Assembly (NCBI GenBank): GCA_947456625.1
Contig: CANGQJ010000013.1
Span: 1 to 63,419, forward strand
Source of the DNA: Bacteroidota bacterium
Lineage (GTDB): Bacteria > Bacteroidota > Bacteroidia > Chitinophagales > Chitinophagaceae
Length of the DNA: 63,419 bases
Reading direction: 5' to 3'
Shown here: positions 17,470 through 26,761 of the stretch, one piece after another
Layout: every line of letters starts with the position of its first letter
Position numbering within the stretch: the first letter of the stretch is position 1
Program-made: the position numbers and the translations under genes
The notes under the pieces: generated by a model
Told to the model about the DNA's origin: nothing
What the model saw: the letters and a program-made list of their open reading frames with translations, nothing else
The model's database searches: none

Positions 17470-20361
17470 ATGAAAAAACTATTGTCATTTAGCTTATTTA
17501 TTTCTTTTTCTTTTATTCAAATAATTGGGCATACTCAAATTAATGCCAATTATTTTAATGCAATAAAATGGAGAATGATTGGCCCGCATAGAGGAGGAAG
17601 AACCGTTGGTGCTGTTGGTGTTCCTCAAGAGCCTAACGTTTTTTATATAGGTGTAAATAATGGTGGTGTATGGAAAACAACCGATTATGGAAGGACTTGG
17701 TTCCCAATTTTTGATGATCAACCAACAGGTTCTATAGGTGATATTGCAGTAGCACCTTCTAATCCCAATGTGCTTTATGTGGGTTCTGGGGAAGGCATTC
17801 AAAGACCCGATTTATCGGTAGGAAATGGAATGTATAAATCGGTAGATGCCGGTAAAACTTGGGTTCATTTAGGACTGGACGATGCGCAACAAATTGGGGG
17901 ACTAGCTATTGATCCCAATGATGAAAATAAAATTTTTGTAGCAGCCCTTGGCCATCCTTATGGACCCAATACTACAAGGGGTGTTTACCGCTCTTTAAAT
18001 GGAGGTAAAACATGGGAAAGAGTTTTGTATAAAGACGAAAACACCGGCGCTATTCAGGTGGCTATTGATCCTAAAAACCCCAATATTATTTATGCCGATA
18101 TGTGGGCGGGACGTCAGGGTCCTTGGGAAAATGGAGATTGGAATGGAAAAGAAAGTGGTTTGTATAAATCAACAGATGGGGGCACTACTTGGAAAAAATT
18201 AACCAATGGTTTGCCAACCGTTCAACAAGGGCTTGGCCGAATAGGTTTTTGTATTGCACCAAGCGATCCCAACCGATTGTATGCAACTGTTGATGCTGGA
18301 AAAGCAGGAGGAATGTTTCGTAGTGATGATGGTGGTGAAAGCTGGAAAAGTATAAGTAATGATGGAAGATATTGGGGTAGAGGAAGTGATTTTGCAGAAG
18401 TAAAAGTAGATCCAAAAAATAAGGATATTGTTTACACTGCAAATGTGGTTGTTTGGAAATCAGAAGATGGTGGAAATTCCTGGAAAGATTTTAGAGGTGC
18501 ACCAGGTGGCGATGACTATCATCGTATTTGGATAAATCCAAATAATTCAAACATTATTTTAATTGCCGCAGACCAAGGGGCTATTATTACTGTTAATAAT
18601 GGAGCTACTTTTTCTTCTTGGTACAATCAACCCACAGCACAATTTTATCATGTAAGTACCGATAATGCTTTTCCTTATAATGTATATGGTGGTCAACAGG
18701 AAAGTGGTTCGGTTGGAATTGCATCCCGAGGAAATGACGGTCAAATTACATACCGTGAATGGCACCCAGTTGGTGTGGAAGAATATGGTTATGTAGCAGC
18801 CGACCCACTAGATCCTAATATTATTTATGGAGGTAAAATTACCAAGTATGATAAACGTACTGGACAGGTTCAAAATATTGCCCCAGCTGCCTTAAAAAAA
18901 GGAGACTACAGATTTATAAGAACAGCACCAGTATTATTTTCACCAATAGATCCTAAAGTCTTATACTTTGCCGGAAATGTATTGTTTAAAACAACCAATG
19001 GTGGTCATTCCTGGGAAGAAATAAGCCCTGATTTAACTAGGGCAACATGGGATATCCCTGCAAGTGTTGGAATTTATACAACCGATGCTTTAAAAACAAT
19101 GCCAAGAAGAGGTGTAATTTATACCGTAGCACCTTCTCCAAAGGATATTAATACCATTTGGTGTGGAACCGACGATGGGTATATTCAAATAACAAAAGAT
19201 GGAGGAAAAAATTGGAAAAATATTACACCCAATGAAATTACTTCATGGAGTAAAGTTTCTATGATGGAAGCAAGTCATTTTGATACTAAAATAGCCTATG
19301 CTGCAGTAAACAGAATTCGTTGTGATGATATGCGTCCTCATATTTATAAAACCATGGATGGTGGATTAAGTTGGAAAGAAATTGTAAATGGATTACCTAA
19401 CGATCCAATTAATTCAGTAAAAGAGGATCCGCTTACCAAAGGATTATTATTTGCAGGATCGGAAACGGCAGTTTATGTTTCATTTGATGATGGTGAAAAC
19501 TGGCAATCCTTAAAATTAAATATGCCTGCAACTTCTATTCGTGATTTAGTAATTAAGGATGATGATATTGTGGTGGGAACGCATGGGCGCTCTTTTTGGA
19601 TTTTAGATAATATCACACCTTTAAGACAATTGGTGAATAAAGCAAAACAAGCCGATGCCATTTTGTATCATCCTCAAACTGCTATGCGTATAAGATGGAA
19701 CACCTACACCGATTCGCCTGTGCCTCAAGAGGAACCAGCTGGTCAAAATCCTCCGGACGGAGCCATAATTGACTATTATTTAAATGGAGATGCTAAAGAC
19801 GTGGTTACTTTACAAATTAAGGATGATAAAAATAATATCATTAACACATTTAGCAGTAATGACAAACCGTATGAAATTCCAGCTGTAAACATTCCTTTGT
19901 ATTGGATTAGACCACAACAAATATTGTCTGCAACAGCAGGGTCGCATCGCTTTTTATGGGACATGCATTATAAAGCATTAAACACGCCACCTAGTTATCC
20001 TATAGCGGCTGTTTATGCAAATACTGCACCCGACTTTACTTCACCTTGGGTTATGCCGGGTAATTATACAGCGGTTTTAAGTGTAAATGGAAAATCATAT
20101 AGTCAAAACTTAAAAGTAATTATGGACCCGCGTGTAACAACTATTGTACAGGATTTGCAAACGCAACATGATTATGCTAAAATTTGTTATGATCAAATTA
20201 TTAAAGCTACTAGTTATAAGAATCCAAAATTTGATGCTGCCATTGCAGAATACAAAAGGTTGCTGCATATTTTACAAGGAGCCGATATGACACCAACTGA
20301 GCAAGTTATAAATGCAATAAACAGATTAAATGTAAATTTTGCAAATTTGGAAAAGCAATAA
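17470..20361 (+). CDS. Secreted Asp-box (BNR/VPS10-like) beta-propeller protein, 2
   Basis: 963 residues with an N-terminal Sec signal (MKKLLSFSLFISFSF, ending near HTQ). It is a clear paralogue of the protein at 12706: both open with a W/V-R-x-[IV]-GP-[HF]-RGGR motif, share WKTxDxGxxW boxes, the phrase YNQPTAQFYHVSTDNAFP (FNQPTAQFYRVSTDNSFP in the other), ATHGRAFWVIDD/GTHGRSFWILD, and a C-terminal region with FLWDMHY. Asp-boxes repeat through residues about 45-720 (SVDAGKTW, SLNGGKTW, STDGGTTW, SDDGGESW). It lacks the basic RRRRR patch of its paralogue. Likely secreted or periplasmic; substrate unknown. It stands alone between two terminators. Confidence 0.87.
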   Translation: MKKLLSFSLFISFSFIQIIGHTQINANYFNAIKWRMIGPHRGGRTVGAVGVPQEPNVFYIGVNNGGVWKTTDYGRTWFPIFDDQPTGSIGDIAVAPSNPNVLYVGSGEGIQRPDLSVGNGMYKSVDAGKTWVHLGLDDAQQIGGLAIDPNDENKIFVAALGHPYGPNTTRGVYRSLNGGKTWERVLYKDENTGAIQVAIDPKNPNIIYADMWAGRQGPWENGDWNGKESGLYKSTDGGTTWKKLTNGLPTVQQGLGRIGFCIAPSDPNRLYATVDAGKAGGMFRSDDGGESWKSISNDGRYWGRGSDFAEVKVDPKNKDIVYTANVVVWKSEDGGNSWKDFRGAPGGDDYHRIWINPNNSNIILIAADQGAIITVNNGATFSSWYNQPTAQFYHVSTDNAFPYNVYGGQQESGSVGIASRGNDGQITYREWHPVGVEEYGYVAADPLDPNIIYGGKITKYDKRTGQVQNIAPAALKKGDYRFIRTAPVLFSPIDPKVLYFAGNVLFKTTNGGHSWEEISPDLTRATWDIPASVGIYTTDALKTMPRRGVIYTVAPSPKDINTIWCGTDDGYIQITKDGGKNWKNITPNEITSWSKVSMMEASHFDTKIAYAAVNRIRCDDMRPHIYKTMDGGLSWKEIVNGLPNDPINSVKEDPLTKGLLFAGSETAVYVSFDDGENWQSLKLNMPATSIRDLVIKDDDIVVGTHGRSFWILDNITPLRQLVNKAKQADAILYHPQTAMRIRWNTYTDSPVPQEEPAGQNPPDGAIIDYYLNGDAKDVVTLQIKDDKNNIINTFSSNDKPYEIPAVNIPLYWIRPQQILSATAGSHRFLWDMHYKALNTPPSYPIAAVYANTAPDFTSPWVMPGNYTAVLSVNGKSYSQNLKVIMDPRVTTIVQDLQTQHDYAKICYDQIIKATSYKNPKFDAAIAEYKRLLHILQGADMTPTEQVINAINRLNVNFANLEKQ

Positions 20362-20371
20362 GGAGTAAAAC

Positions 20372-20406
20372 AAAAAAGCCTAGATAATAAATATTTAGGC
20401 TTTTTT
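20372..20406. terminator. Bidirectional terminator between convergent genes
   Basis: AAAAAAGCCTA (20372-20382) pairs with TAGGCTTTTTT (20396-20406). The A-run gives a U-tract on the minus strand and the T-run one on the plus strand, so it can serve both the Asp-box gene and the MFS gene that converge here. Confidence 0.85.
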
Positions 20407-20436
20407 GTTTTGAATTAGAAATTTGAATTAAAAAAT

Positions 20437-20985
20437 TTATAATAATATTCTTGATTGTATAATTGTTGCGACTGTTTGTATTATACCCATTGTAATGAAT
20501 AAGGCTTCAAAAGAAACAAAATTTGCAATTAAGCCACCAATTGCTATTGCAATACCTGAAACTAAATGGGGATGTCCATTTGCAAGACTCCAGTGAAAAG
20601 TATTACTAATATCTTCTAAGTTTTTTGAAAATAAGGAATCCCAAATAGGAGCACTTAGCGCTTCAGCTAATCCTAATCCAATTTGAACAATAAAAAGCTG
20701 TTGGGTATTATGTACAAAAATATAGCCAAAAGTAAGCAAGGCGTTTAAACCATATCCAAAAATCATCACATGTTTTTTGTATTTGGATTTGTTAACAAAC
20801 TTGCCAATCAAGAAATAAAAAGTACCTGTAGCAATTAAATATGCTGCCCAAGCCCAGGTAATATCTAATAAATCGCCGCCAATTTTCTCTGCATAGATTG
20901 CAAATAATGGGCCAAACAAGCCTTCTCCAAAATACCATAAGCTGGAACTTATTAATAATATTCTAGTGGTTTTATTTAAACTCAT
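20437..20985 (-). CDS. Half-size major-facilitator-like membrane protein
   Basis: 182 residues with about six transmembrane helices, starting MSLNKTTRILLISSSLWYFGEGLFGPLFAIYAEKI, which looks like helix 1 of MFS transporters, and with the loop GKFVNKSKYKKHVMIFGYGL resembling the MFS helix 2-3 motif A. A full MFS carrier has 12 helices and about 400 residues; only the first half is present and no second half follows, because the next gene converges 75 bases away. It starts two bases after the stop of the upstream barrel gene, a tight operon. It may be a true half-size family acting as a dimer or a decayed transporter; the frame itself is intact. Confidence 0.65.
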   Translation of the reverse strand: MSLNKTTRILLISSSLWYFGEGLFGPLFAIYAEKIGGDLLDITWAWAAYLIATGTFYFLIGKFVNKSKYKKHVMIFGYGLNALLTFGYIFVHNTQQLFIVQIGLGLAEALSAPIWDSLFSKNLEDISNTFHWSLANGHPHLVSGIAIAIGGLIANFVSFEALFITMGIIQTVATIIQSRILL

Positions 20986-20987
20986 TT

Positions 20988-21905
20988 TTAAAAATTATAA
21001 GTTATGCCAAAATCAAAAAAGAAAGTATTTGCTAAGTGATTTTCTGAATAGGGGGTAGAGTTTACTAATACTGTTTTTGATATACCATTAACAACACTGG
21101 TATTTGCAGAAGTAGTTGTGACTTTATTAAAGGGAATAGCGTAAGTAGGGGTTAAGTTAAAATTCCATTTATCTAATTCTAAACTAATAGGAAGTGAAAG
21201 CTCAAAATCTAAGAATTTAAAACCTTTTTCATCAACAGTAGTATTGCTTTGAATTGTTCCAAGTGTAGGGTTTTGATTTTTTGGATTTTTTATTCCCTGA
21301 AGACTTCTATTAATAACGCTTTCATAAAAATTTAAACTGCTTATACTGCTATAAAAAGAGGGTGTGATGGAAAGTGAATTTTTAGTACTTGAACTTAATT
21401 GTATTTCTTTTTCAATTCCAGGTACCATTTGAATATCAGTTTTATTAGTAAAGAAAACATCAAAAGAATTATGAAAATTAAAATAGTTTAAATCATAATT
21501 AAATGTAAATCCAATATCACTTGAAATATTGCCATTTAACAAATTTGATTTGCTTGAATAAAAATATTTTGTTCCATAAACTTCCCCATTAATTTTTTCT
21601 CCAATATTGTAGTTATAGCCAAGATCTAGTTCAGAGAAATCATATCCACTTTGGCCTGGAGTTAGTAAATAATTAAGACTAAAGTTTGCATAAATACCGT
21701 TGGCAAAATTTAATGCTGCAGTTGTATAAAAGTAGGGTGCTTTAATGGAGTCGGCCCTGCCATTATAAACATAGTTGCTTAAATAGTTGGTTTGTATTTT
21801 AAAGCTGGTTGAATCGTTCTTTGCAGTGCTTTTTCTTAATGGTTGAGCAATAGCAGTAATGCAAATGAGTAGTGTAAAAAAGGAAAAGTATATTTTATTG
21901 AACAT
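20988..21905 (-). CDS. Predicted outer-membrane beta-barrel protein, unknown function
   Basis: 305 residues with a Sec signal (MFNKIYFSFFTLLICITAIAQ). The mature protein is a series of alternating polar/hydrophobic strands with aromatic girdles (YFYTTAALNFANGIYANFSLNYLL, ELDLGYNYNI, EVYGTKYFYSS) and ends FFFDFGITYNF, a C-terminal aromatic residue typical of outer-membrane barrels recognised by BamA. I do not recognise a named family. The half-size MFS gene follows two bases downstream, so the two are probably translated from one message; a link between outer- and inner-membrane transport is possible but unproven. Confidence 0.75.
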   Translation of the reverse strand: MFNKIYFSFFTLLICITAIAQPLRKSTAKNDSTSFKIQTNYLSNYVYNGRADSIKAPYFYTTAALNFANGIYANFSLNYLLTPGQSGYDFSELDLGYNYNIGEKINGEVYGTKYFYSSKSNLLNGNISSDIGFTFNYDLNYFNFHNSFDVFFTNKTDIQMVPGIEKEIQLSSSTKNSLSITPSFYSSISSLNFYESVINRSLQGIKNPKNQNPTLGTIQSNTTVDEKGFKFLDFELSLPISLELDKWNFNLTPTYAIPFNKVTTTSANTSVVNGISKTVLVNSTPYSENHLANTFFFDFGITYNF

Positions 21906-21972
21906 TTTCTTTAGACATTTTTAGTTCCAAATGGTTTAAAAGGGGATATTGATAATATTGAATGTTATGAAA

Positions 21973-22006
21973 CAAAAAAGCCCTAACTCATTGAAAGTTA
22001 AGGCTT
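21973..22006 (-). terminator. Terminator of tRNA-Asp
   Basis: On the minus strand AAGCCTTAACT and AGTTAGGGCTT form an 11-bp stem with one mismatch, followed by a T-run. It lies directly downstream of the tRNA. Confidence 0.82.
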
Positions 22007-22009
22007 CTG

Positions 22010-22083
22010 CGGACCGGACGGGACTCGAACCCGCGACCTCCGCCGTGACAGGGCGGCATTCTAACCAACTGAACTACCGATCC
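22010..22083 (-). tRNA. tRNA-Asp (anticodon GTC)
   Basis: On the minus strand the acceptor arm GGATCGG pairs with CCGGTCC (one T-G pair), with G as discriminator base. The D-arm is followed by the anticodon loop CTGTCAC, whose central triplet GTC decodes aspartate; the T-arm contains GGTTCGAGTCC. CCA is not encoded, so it must be added by the nucleotidyltransferase. A terminator follows immediately. No other tRNA is adjacent, so this is a single-gene unit. Confidence 0.97.
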
Positions 22084-22199
22084 AAGAACAATCGGACACG
22101 TTTTGCGTTTCCGGGTTGCAAAGATAAGGGGAAAGAAGTTTTTTAAACAAATCTTTTATTAAAAAATGATGTATTATTTTTACAGCCCAAACCAAGCAT

Positions 22200-23174
22200 A
22201 TGCCAGAATACCCAAATAGACAGTTTTTGGAATTTGAACAACCTATTAAAGAGTTGTACGAGCAAATTGATGCCACTAAGAAATTAGCGGAAAAGAACCC
22301 TAAAATAGACCTATCAGCCACTATTAAGCAATTAGAGCAGTCTATTGTAGATAAGCGTAAAGCACTAACCGAGCATCTTACCCCTTGGCAACGTGTGCAA
22401 TTAAGTCGCCATCCAGACCGCCCTTATACATTAAAGTACATTCACTTAATGTGTGATAAGTTTATAGAGCTTCACGGGGACAGAAATGTTAAAGATGATA
22501 AAGCCATGGTTGGCGGTTTTACCGAATTAAATGGCCAAACAGTAATGATGATTGGTCAACAAAAGGGAAGTAATACAAAAGCACGTCAAATGCGCAACTT
22601 TGGGATGGCCAATCCAGAAGGATATCGTAAAGCGCTTAGGTTAATGAAACTTGCCGAAAAATTTAATAAACCAGTGGTATGTTTAATTGATACGCCAGGT
22701 GCCTTCCCAGGATTAGAGGCAGAGGAAAGAGGTCAAGGGGAAGCAATTGCACGAAATATTTATGAAATGATTCGATTACAAGTACCTATTATTATTTGTA
22801 TCATTGGCGAAGGTGCAAGTGGCGGTGCTTTGGGCATTGGTATTGGTGACAAAACTTTAATGATGGAAAATACCTGGTATACGGTTATTTCTCCGGAAAG
22901 CTGTAGCTCCATTTTATGGCGTAGTTGGGATAAAAAAGAATTAGCAGCAGAGCAATTAAAATTAACTGCTATTGACATGAAAGGCTTTGGATTAATTGAC
23001 GAAATTGTTCCTGAGCCATTTGGAGGTGCACATTGGGATTATGATCAGGCAGCTACTATTTTAAAAGAAAAAATAATTGCTGCTTTAAATGAAGTTAAAG
23101 ATATTGCACCAGCAAAAAGAGTAGAAGACCGAATTGAGAAATATAGTAAAATGGGCTTCTGGCAAGAAGCATAA
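22200..23174 (+). CDS. accA: Acetyl-CoA carboxylase carboxyltransferase subunit alpha
   Basis: 324 residues, the usual AccA length. It starts [19 protein letters not shown], and residues about 30-60 are the helical N-terminal region. The carboxyltransferase core has [31 protein letters not shown] and the oxyanion-forming [12 protein letters not shown], all highly conserved. With AccD it transfers the carboxyl group from carboxybiotin on AccB to acetyl-CoA, making malonyl-CoA, the first committed step of fatty acid synthesis in the cytoplasm. dapA follows 11 bases downstream, so the two are probably co-transcribed. Confidence 0.98.
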   Translation: MPEYPNRQFLEFEQPIKELYEQIDATKKLAEKNPKIDLSATIKQLEQSIVDKRKALTEHLTPWQRVQLSRHPDRPYTLKYIHLMCDKFIELHGDRNVKDDKAMVGGFTELNGQTVMMIGQQKGSNTKARQMRNFGMANPEGYRKALRLMKLAEKFNKPVVCLIDTPGAFPGLEAEERGQGEAIARNIYEMIRLQVPIIICIIGEGASGGALGIGIGDKTLMMENTWYTVISPESCSSILWRSWDKKELAAEQLKLTAIDMKGFGLIDEIVPEPFGGAHWDYDQAATILKEKIIAALNEVKDIAPAKRVEDRIEKYSKMGFWQEA

Positions 23175-23185
23175 TATAATCCTAC

Positions 23186-24070
23186 ATGTTAAGACAAACC
23201 CTAAAAGGAACAGGGGTAGCATTAGTTACTCCGTTTAAAAAAGACAAATACATTGATTTTGCAGCACTTGAAAATTTAATTGATATTCAAATTGCAGGTG
23301 GCATTAATTATCTTGTAACCCTTGGTACTACTGGGGAATCAGTAGTATTGTCGGATGCAGAAAAATTAGAAGTTTTTAATTGCACCGTGAATAAAGTAAA
23401 TGGAAGAGTTCCTATAGTGGTAGGTATTGGAGGAAACAATACTGCTAAAGTGATTGAGGATTTTAAGAAATTTGATTTAACTAAAGTAGTTGCTATTTTA
23501 AGTGTAACTCCTTATTATAATAAACCATCCCAGGAAGGTTTATATCAACATTATATAGCATTGGCAGATGCTGCAACAAAACCAATTTTGTTGTACAATG
23601 TACCAGGTCGCACTGGTAGAAATATGTCTGCTGCTACTACCATTCGTTTATCGGCACATCCAAATATTGCTGGCATTAAAGAAGCTGGTCCTGAAATGGC
23701 TCAAACCATAGATATTTTAAGGGATCGCCCTAGTGACTTTTTAGTAGTAAGTGGGGACGATGAAATTGTGATGGCGCAAATTGCTTGTGGTATGGATGGA
23801 GTGATTAGCGTTGCAGCTAATGCATTTCCAAAACCATTTAGTGATATGATTCAATATTGCATGGCTGGCGATTTTAGTATGGCCAAGCGTTTAAATGACT
23901 TAATGGTAGAAGGCTATACTTATATGTATGCCGAAAACAATCCTTCTGGTATTAAAGCTTTTTTAGCAGAGCAGGGGATTATTGAAAATGAATTTCGTTT
24001 ACCACTTGTTCCAGTGAGTGAAGGTCTTCAGAAAAAAATACATGACTACTTGCAAAAATATTTTGCGTAG
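23186..24070 (+). CDS. dapA: 4-hydroxy-tetrahydrodipicolinate synthase
   Basis: 294 residues, a standard DapA TIM barrel. TLGTTGESVVLS carries the pyruvate-binding TTGES motif, YNVPGRTG holds the catalytic Tyr, and GIKEAG near residue 161 holds the Schiff-base Lys. The enzyme condenses pyruvate with aspartate semialdehyde in the cytoplasm, the first step specific to the diaminopimelate/lysine branch, feeding peptidoglycan and protein synthesis. It follows accA closely on the same strand and is closed by a strong hairpin terminator shared with mutS from the other side. Confidence 0.97.
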   Translation: MLRQTLKGTGVALVTPFKKDKYIDFAALENLIDIQIAGGINYLVTLGTTGESVVLSDAEKLEVFNCTVNKVNGRVPIVVGIGGNNTAKVIEDFKKFDLTKVVAILSVTPYYNKPSQEGLYQHYIALADAATKPILLYNVPGRTGRNMSAATTIRLSAHPNIAGIKEAGPEMAQTIDILRDRPSDFLVVSGDDEIVMAQIACGMDGVISVAANAFPKPFSDMIQYCMAGDFSMAKRLNDLMVEGYTYMYAENNPSGIKAFLAEQGIIENEFRLPLVPVSEGLQKKIHDYLQKYFA

Positions 24071-24090
24071 TGGTTATAGTTACAATATTA

Positions 24091-24120
24091 AAAAAGCACG
24101 CTTTTGAGCGTGCTTTTTTT
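24091..24120. terminator. Bidirectional terminator between dapA and mutS
   Basis: GCACGCT (24096-24102) pairs with AGCGTGC (24107-24113) around a TTTG loop. A-run before and T-run after give U-tracts in both directions; the T-run reaches into the mutS stop codon at 24119-24121. Confidence 0.88.
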
Positions 24121-26710
24121 AGTTCAATTTTTGCTTAATGGCTTGCAGTTTCATTAAAGCTTCAACTGGCGTTAAATTATTTATATCAATCTCTTCTAAT
24201 TCCTTGCGGATAGAATCAAAAGTTTCTGTGTGGGCATCAAATATAGAAAGCTGAAATTGTTCATTAGCGGAAGCAGTAGGGGTATTATTAGTATTTCCTG
24301 CGTTTTTTATTTCCATTTCCTTTAAAATAGCATTTGCTCTGCTTACTAACACATTGGGCATGCCGGCCATTTTTGCAACATGAATTCCAAAGCTATGCGT
24401 ACTACCTCCTTTGGTTAGTTTACGCAAGAAAATAATTTTATTGCCTACTTCCTTATGACTTACATGATAATTGTGCACCGTTGGTAATTGTGCTTCTAAA
24501 TCATTTAATTCATGATAATGGGTAGCAAATAATGTTTTTGGTTTGGCAGGGGACTGGTATAAGTATTCAACAATGCTCCATGCAATTGAGATACCATCAT
24601 AGGTAGAGGTTCCTCTTCCAATTTCATCTAATAAAATTAAACTTCTGGGACTTATATTATTTAAAATACTTGCAGTCTCTATCATCTCCACCATAAAAGT
24701 ACTTTCACCTGCACTTAAGTTATCGTTGGCACCAACACGTGTAAATATTTTATCGGTTAATGGTACGGAAGCTGCAGTTGCTGGGACATAGGAACCCATA
24801 TGCGCCATTAATGTTATTAGCGCAGTTTGTCTTAGTACCGCACTTTTACCACTCATATTAGGTCCTGTTAAAATAATAATTTGTTGTGTGCTAGGATCTA
24901 AGAAAACATCGTTTGGAACATAGGTTTGATCCACGCTTAAATTTTGTTCAATAACAGGATGTCTACCTGCTGTGATATTTAAAACGGTATTTTCGGTAAT
25001 CGTTGGCTTGCAATATTTCTGAGTTTTAGCAATGGTTGCGAAACAAATTAAGCAATCTAAAACGCCTATCCATTCGCCATTTTTTTGAAGCAAATTCATT
25101 TCTTGCAATACAATGTCTAATAATCCCTGATATAACTGTGTTTCAAGCGCTAGTATTTTGTCTTCGGCGCCTAATATTTTTTCCTCGTATACTTTTAACT
25201 CCGGTGTAATGTAACGCTCCGCAGTAGTTAAGGTTTGTTTACGTATCCACTCACTAGGTACTTTGTCCTTATGGGCATGGGTTACTTCTAAATAGTATCC
25301 ATACACATTATTGTAACCAATTTTTAAGGAGCTTATGCCAGTAATTTCAGCTTCTTTATTTTGTAATTGCGTTAAATATTCTTTTCCGCCACTTGAAATA
25401 TTTCTTAATTCATCTAACTCGGCATTAAGTCCATCCTTAATAAAACCTCCTTTTACCGCGGTGGCAGGAGGTTGTTCAATTAATGTATTTAAAATGGTGT
25501 TTTTAGAACTGCTACAAATATTTAATTGACTATGAATATGCTGTAAATAATCGTTCTCAATTAAAGAAAGTTTTTGTTTAATGGCTTCAATGGCTTCCAA
25601 GGATTTTGCCAATTGTATTAATTCTCTTGGCTGAATTTTTCTGGTAGACAATTTACTGGAAAGACGTTCTAAGTCGCCGCAACTTTCAATAAGTGTGCTT
25701 AGTTCACTAGCTTCATTGTGGTTATTCAATAAAGTTTCCACCGCATTTAAACGGTTGTTAATTTGGGTTACATTTTGTAATGGAAAAATGAGCCAACGTT
25801 TTAGCAAACGCGCACCCATGGGGCTTTTAGTAGCATCCATTACTTCAAGCAATCCTTTACGGTCTGCGCCATTTCCTATGAGTTCTAAATTGCGAATTGT
25901 AAATTTGTCCATCCATAAAATCTCGTCACGGTCAATGCGACCAATTTTATGTATATGCGATAAATGGGGATGCTCGGTTTCTTTTAAATAATGCAAAATA
26001 GCACCTGCTGCAATAATTCCTTTGGTTAACCCTTCAATACCAAAACCTTTTAAAGAACTTGTTTGAAATTGTTTAAAAAGTAAATCGGTGGCAAATGGCT
26101 CATCAAATATCCAACTATCTAAACCATATGTGTAAAAGCTATTCCCAAATGTCTCTTTAAATTCTGATTGATAATTTTTAGGATATAAAATTTCGGCAGG
26201 TTGTAAACTTTGTAATAGTTTGTCTAAATAGTCCGTGCTGCCCTGAGCTACTAAAAATTCTCCTGTTGTAATATCTAAAAATGCAATACCACCTTGTTCG
26301 TTTTCTACAAATAGGGCAGCTAAGAAATTGTTGTTTTTATGTTCTAATAATTTATCGTTGGTGGCAATACCTGGAGTAAGCATATCGGTTACTCCGCGCT
26401 TCACAATTCCTTTAACGGACTTTGGGTCCTCTAATTGATCACAAACCGCAACACGATATCCCGCCTTCACTAATTTATGTAAATAAGTATCTAAAGAATG
26501 ATGCGGAAAGCCGGCCAATTCACTAGAGGATGCCGATCCATTATTTCGTTTGGTGAGGGTAATACCCAATACCTTGGAAGCGATAATAGCGTCTTCGCCA
26601 AAAGTTTCATAAAAATCACCTACTCTAAATAACAAAATGGCATCGGGGTATTTTTGTTTAATAGCCCTATGTTGTTGCATTAGAGGAGTATCTGCGCTAG
26701 ATTTTGCCAT
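24119..26710 (-). CDS. mutS: DNA mismatch repair protein MutS
   Basis: 863 residues from the ATG at 26708-26710 (MAKSSADTPLMQQH); the open frame extends further upstream but this start matches the family. The mismatch-binding domain I has VGDFYETFGED, with the Phe-x-Glu that stacks on and contacts the mispaired base. Domains II-IV (connector, lever, clamp) fill the middle. The C-terminal ATPase has GPNMSGKS (Walker A), LILLDEIGRGTSTYDG (Walker B and D-loop) and ATHYHEL (H-loop). MutS recognises mismatches and recruits MutL after replication. It diverges from a SpoU methyltransferase gene over 51 bases, with a promoter box only five bases upstream of the start. Confidence 0.97.
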   Translation of the reverse strand: MAKSSADTPLMQQHRAIKQKYPDAILLFRVGDFYETFGEDAIIASKVLGITLTKRNNGSASSSELAGFPHHSLDTYLHKLVKAGYRVAVCDQLEDPKSVKGIVKRGVTDMLTPGIATNDKLLEHKNNNFLAALFVENEQGGIAFLDITTGEFLVAQGSTDYLDKLLQSLQPAEILYPKNYQSEFKETFGNSFYTYGLDSWIFDEPFATDLLFKQFQTSSLKGFGIEGLTKGIIAAGAILHYLKETEHPHLSHIHKIGRIDRDEILWMDKFTIRNLELIGNGADRKGLLEVMDATKSPMGARLLKRWLIFPLQNVTQINNRLNAVETLLNNHNEASELSTLIESCGDLERLSSKLSTRKIQPRELIQLAKSLEAIEAIKQKLSLIENDYLQHIHSQLNICSSSKNTILNTLIEQPPATAVKGGFIKDGLNAELDELRNISSGGKEYLTQLQNKEAEITGISSLKIGYNNVYGYYLEVTHAHKDKVPSEWIRKQTLTTAERYITPELKVYEEKILGAEDKILALETQLYQGLLDIVLQEMNLLQKNGEWIGVLDCLICFATIAKTQKYCKPTITENTVLNITAGRHPVIEQNLSVDQTYVPNDVFLDPSTQQIIILTGPNMSGKSAVLRQTALITLMAHMGSYVPATAASVPLTDKIFTRVGANDNLSAGESTFMVEMIETASILNNISPRSLILLDEIGRGTSTYDGISIAWSIVEYLYQSPAKPKTLFATHYHELNDLEAQLPTVHNYHVSHKEVGNKIIFLRKLTKGGSTHSFGIHVAKMAGMPNVLVSRANAILKEMEIKNAGNTNNTPTASANEQFQLSIFDAHTETFDSIRKELEEIDINNLTPVEALMKLQAIKQKLN

Positions 26711-26715
26711 GGGAA

Positions 26716-26723
26716 CAAACCTA
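26716..26723 (-). promoter_or_regulatory. Promoter box TAnnTTTG of mutS
   Basis: On the minus strand TAGGTTTG matches the Bacteroidota -7 element. Only five bases separate it from the mutS ATG, so transcription would start at or almost at the start codon. No good -33 box was seen. Confidence 0.5.
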
Positions 26724-26750
26724 CATAAATTTTTTAATATTTGAAAAGCG

Positions 26751-26758
26751 TACTTTTG
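26751..26758 (+). promoter_or_regulatory. Promoter box TAnnTTTG of the SpoU methyltransferase gene
   Basis: TACTTTTG matches the -7 consensus. It ends three bases before the ATG at 26762 and 18 before the in-frame ATG at 26777. Together with the mutS box it makes a compact divergent promoter region. Confidence 0.5.
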
Positions 26759-26761
26759 CAT

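Noticed and set aside
20437..20985. Frameshifted pseudogene of a full MFS transporter
   Set aside because: No remaining second-half sequence was found before the convergent gene, and the frame is intact and tightly coupled upstream; kept as a half-size gene.
21949..22146. Small plus-strand open frame containing ADRTGLEPATSAVTGR
   Set aside because: This peptide is the well-known artefact of translating the antisense strand of a tRNA; the region is tRNA-Asp.
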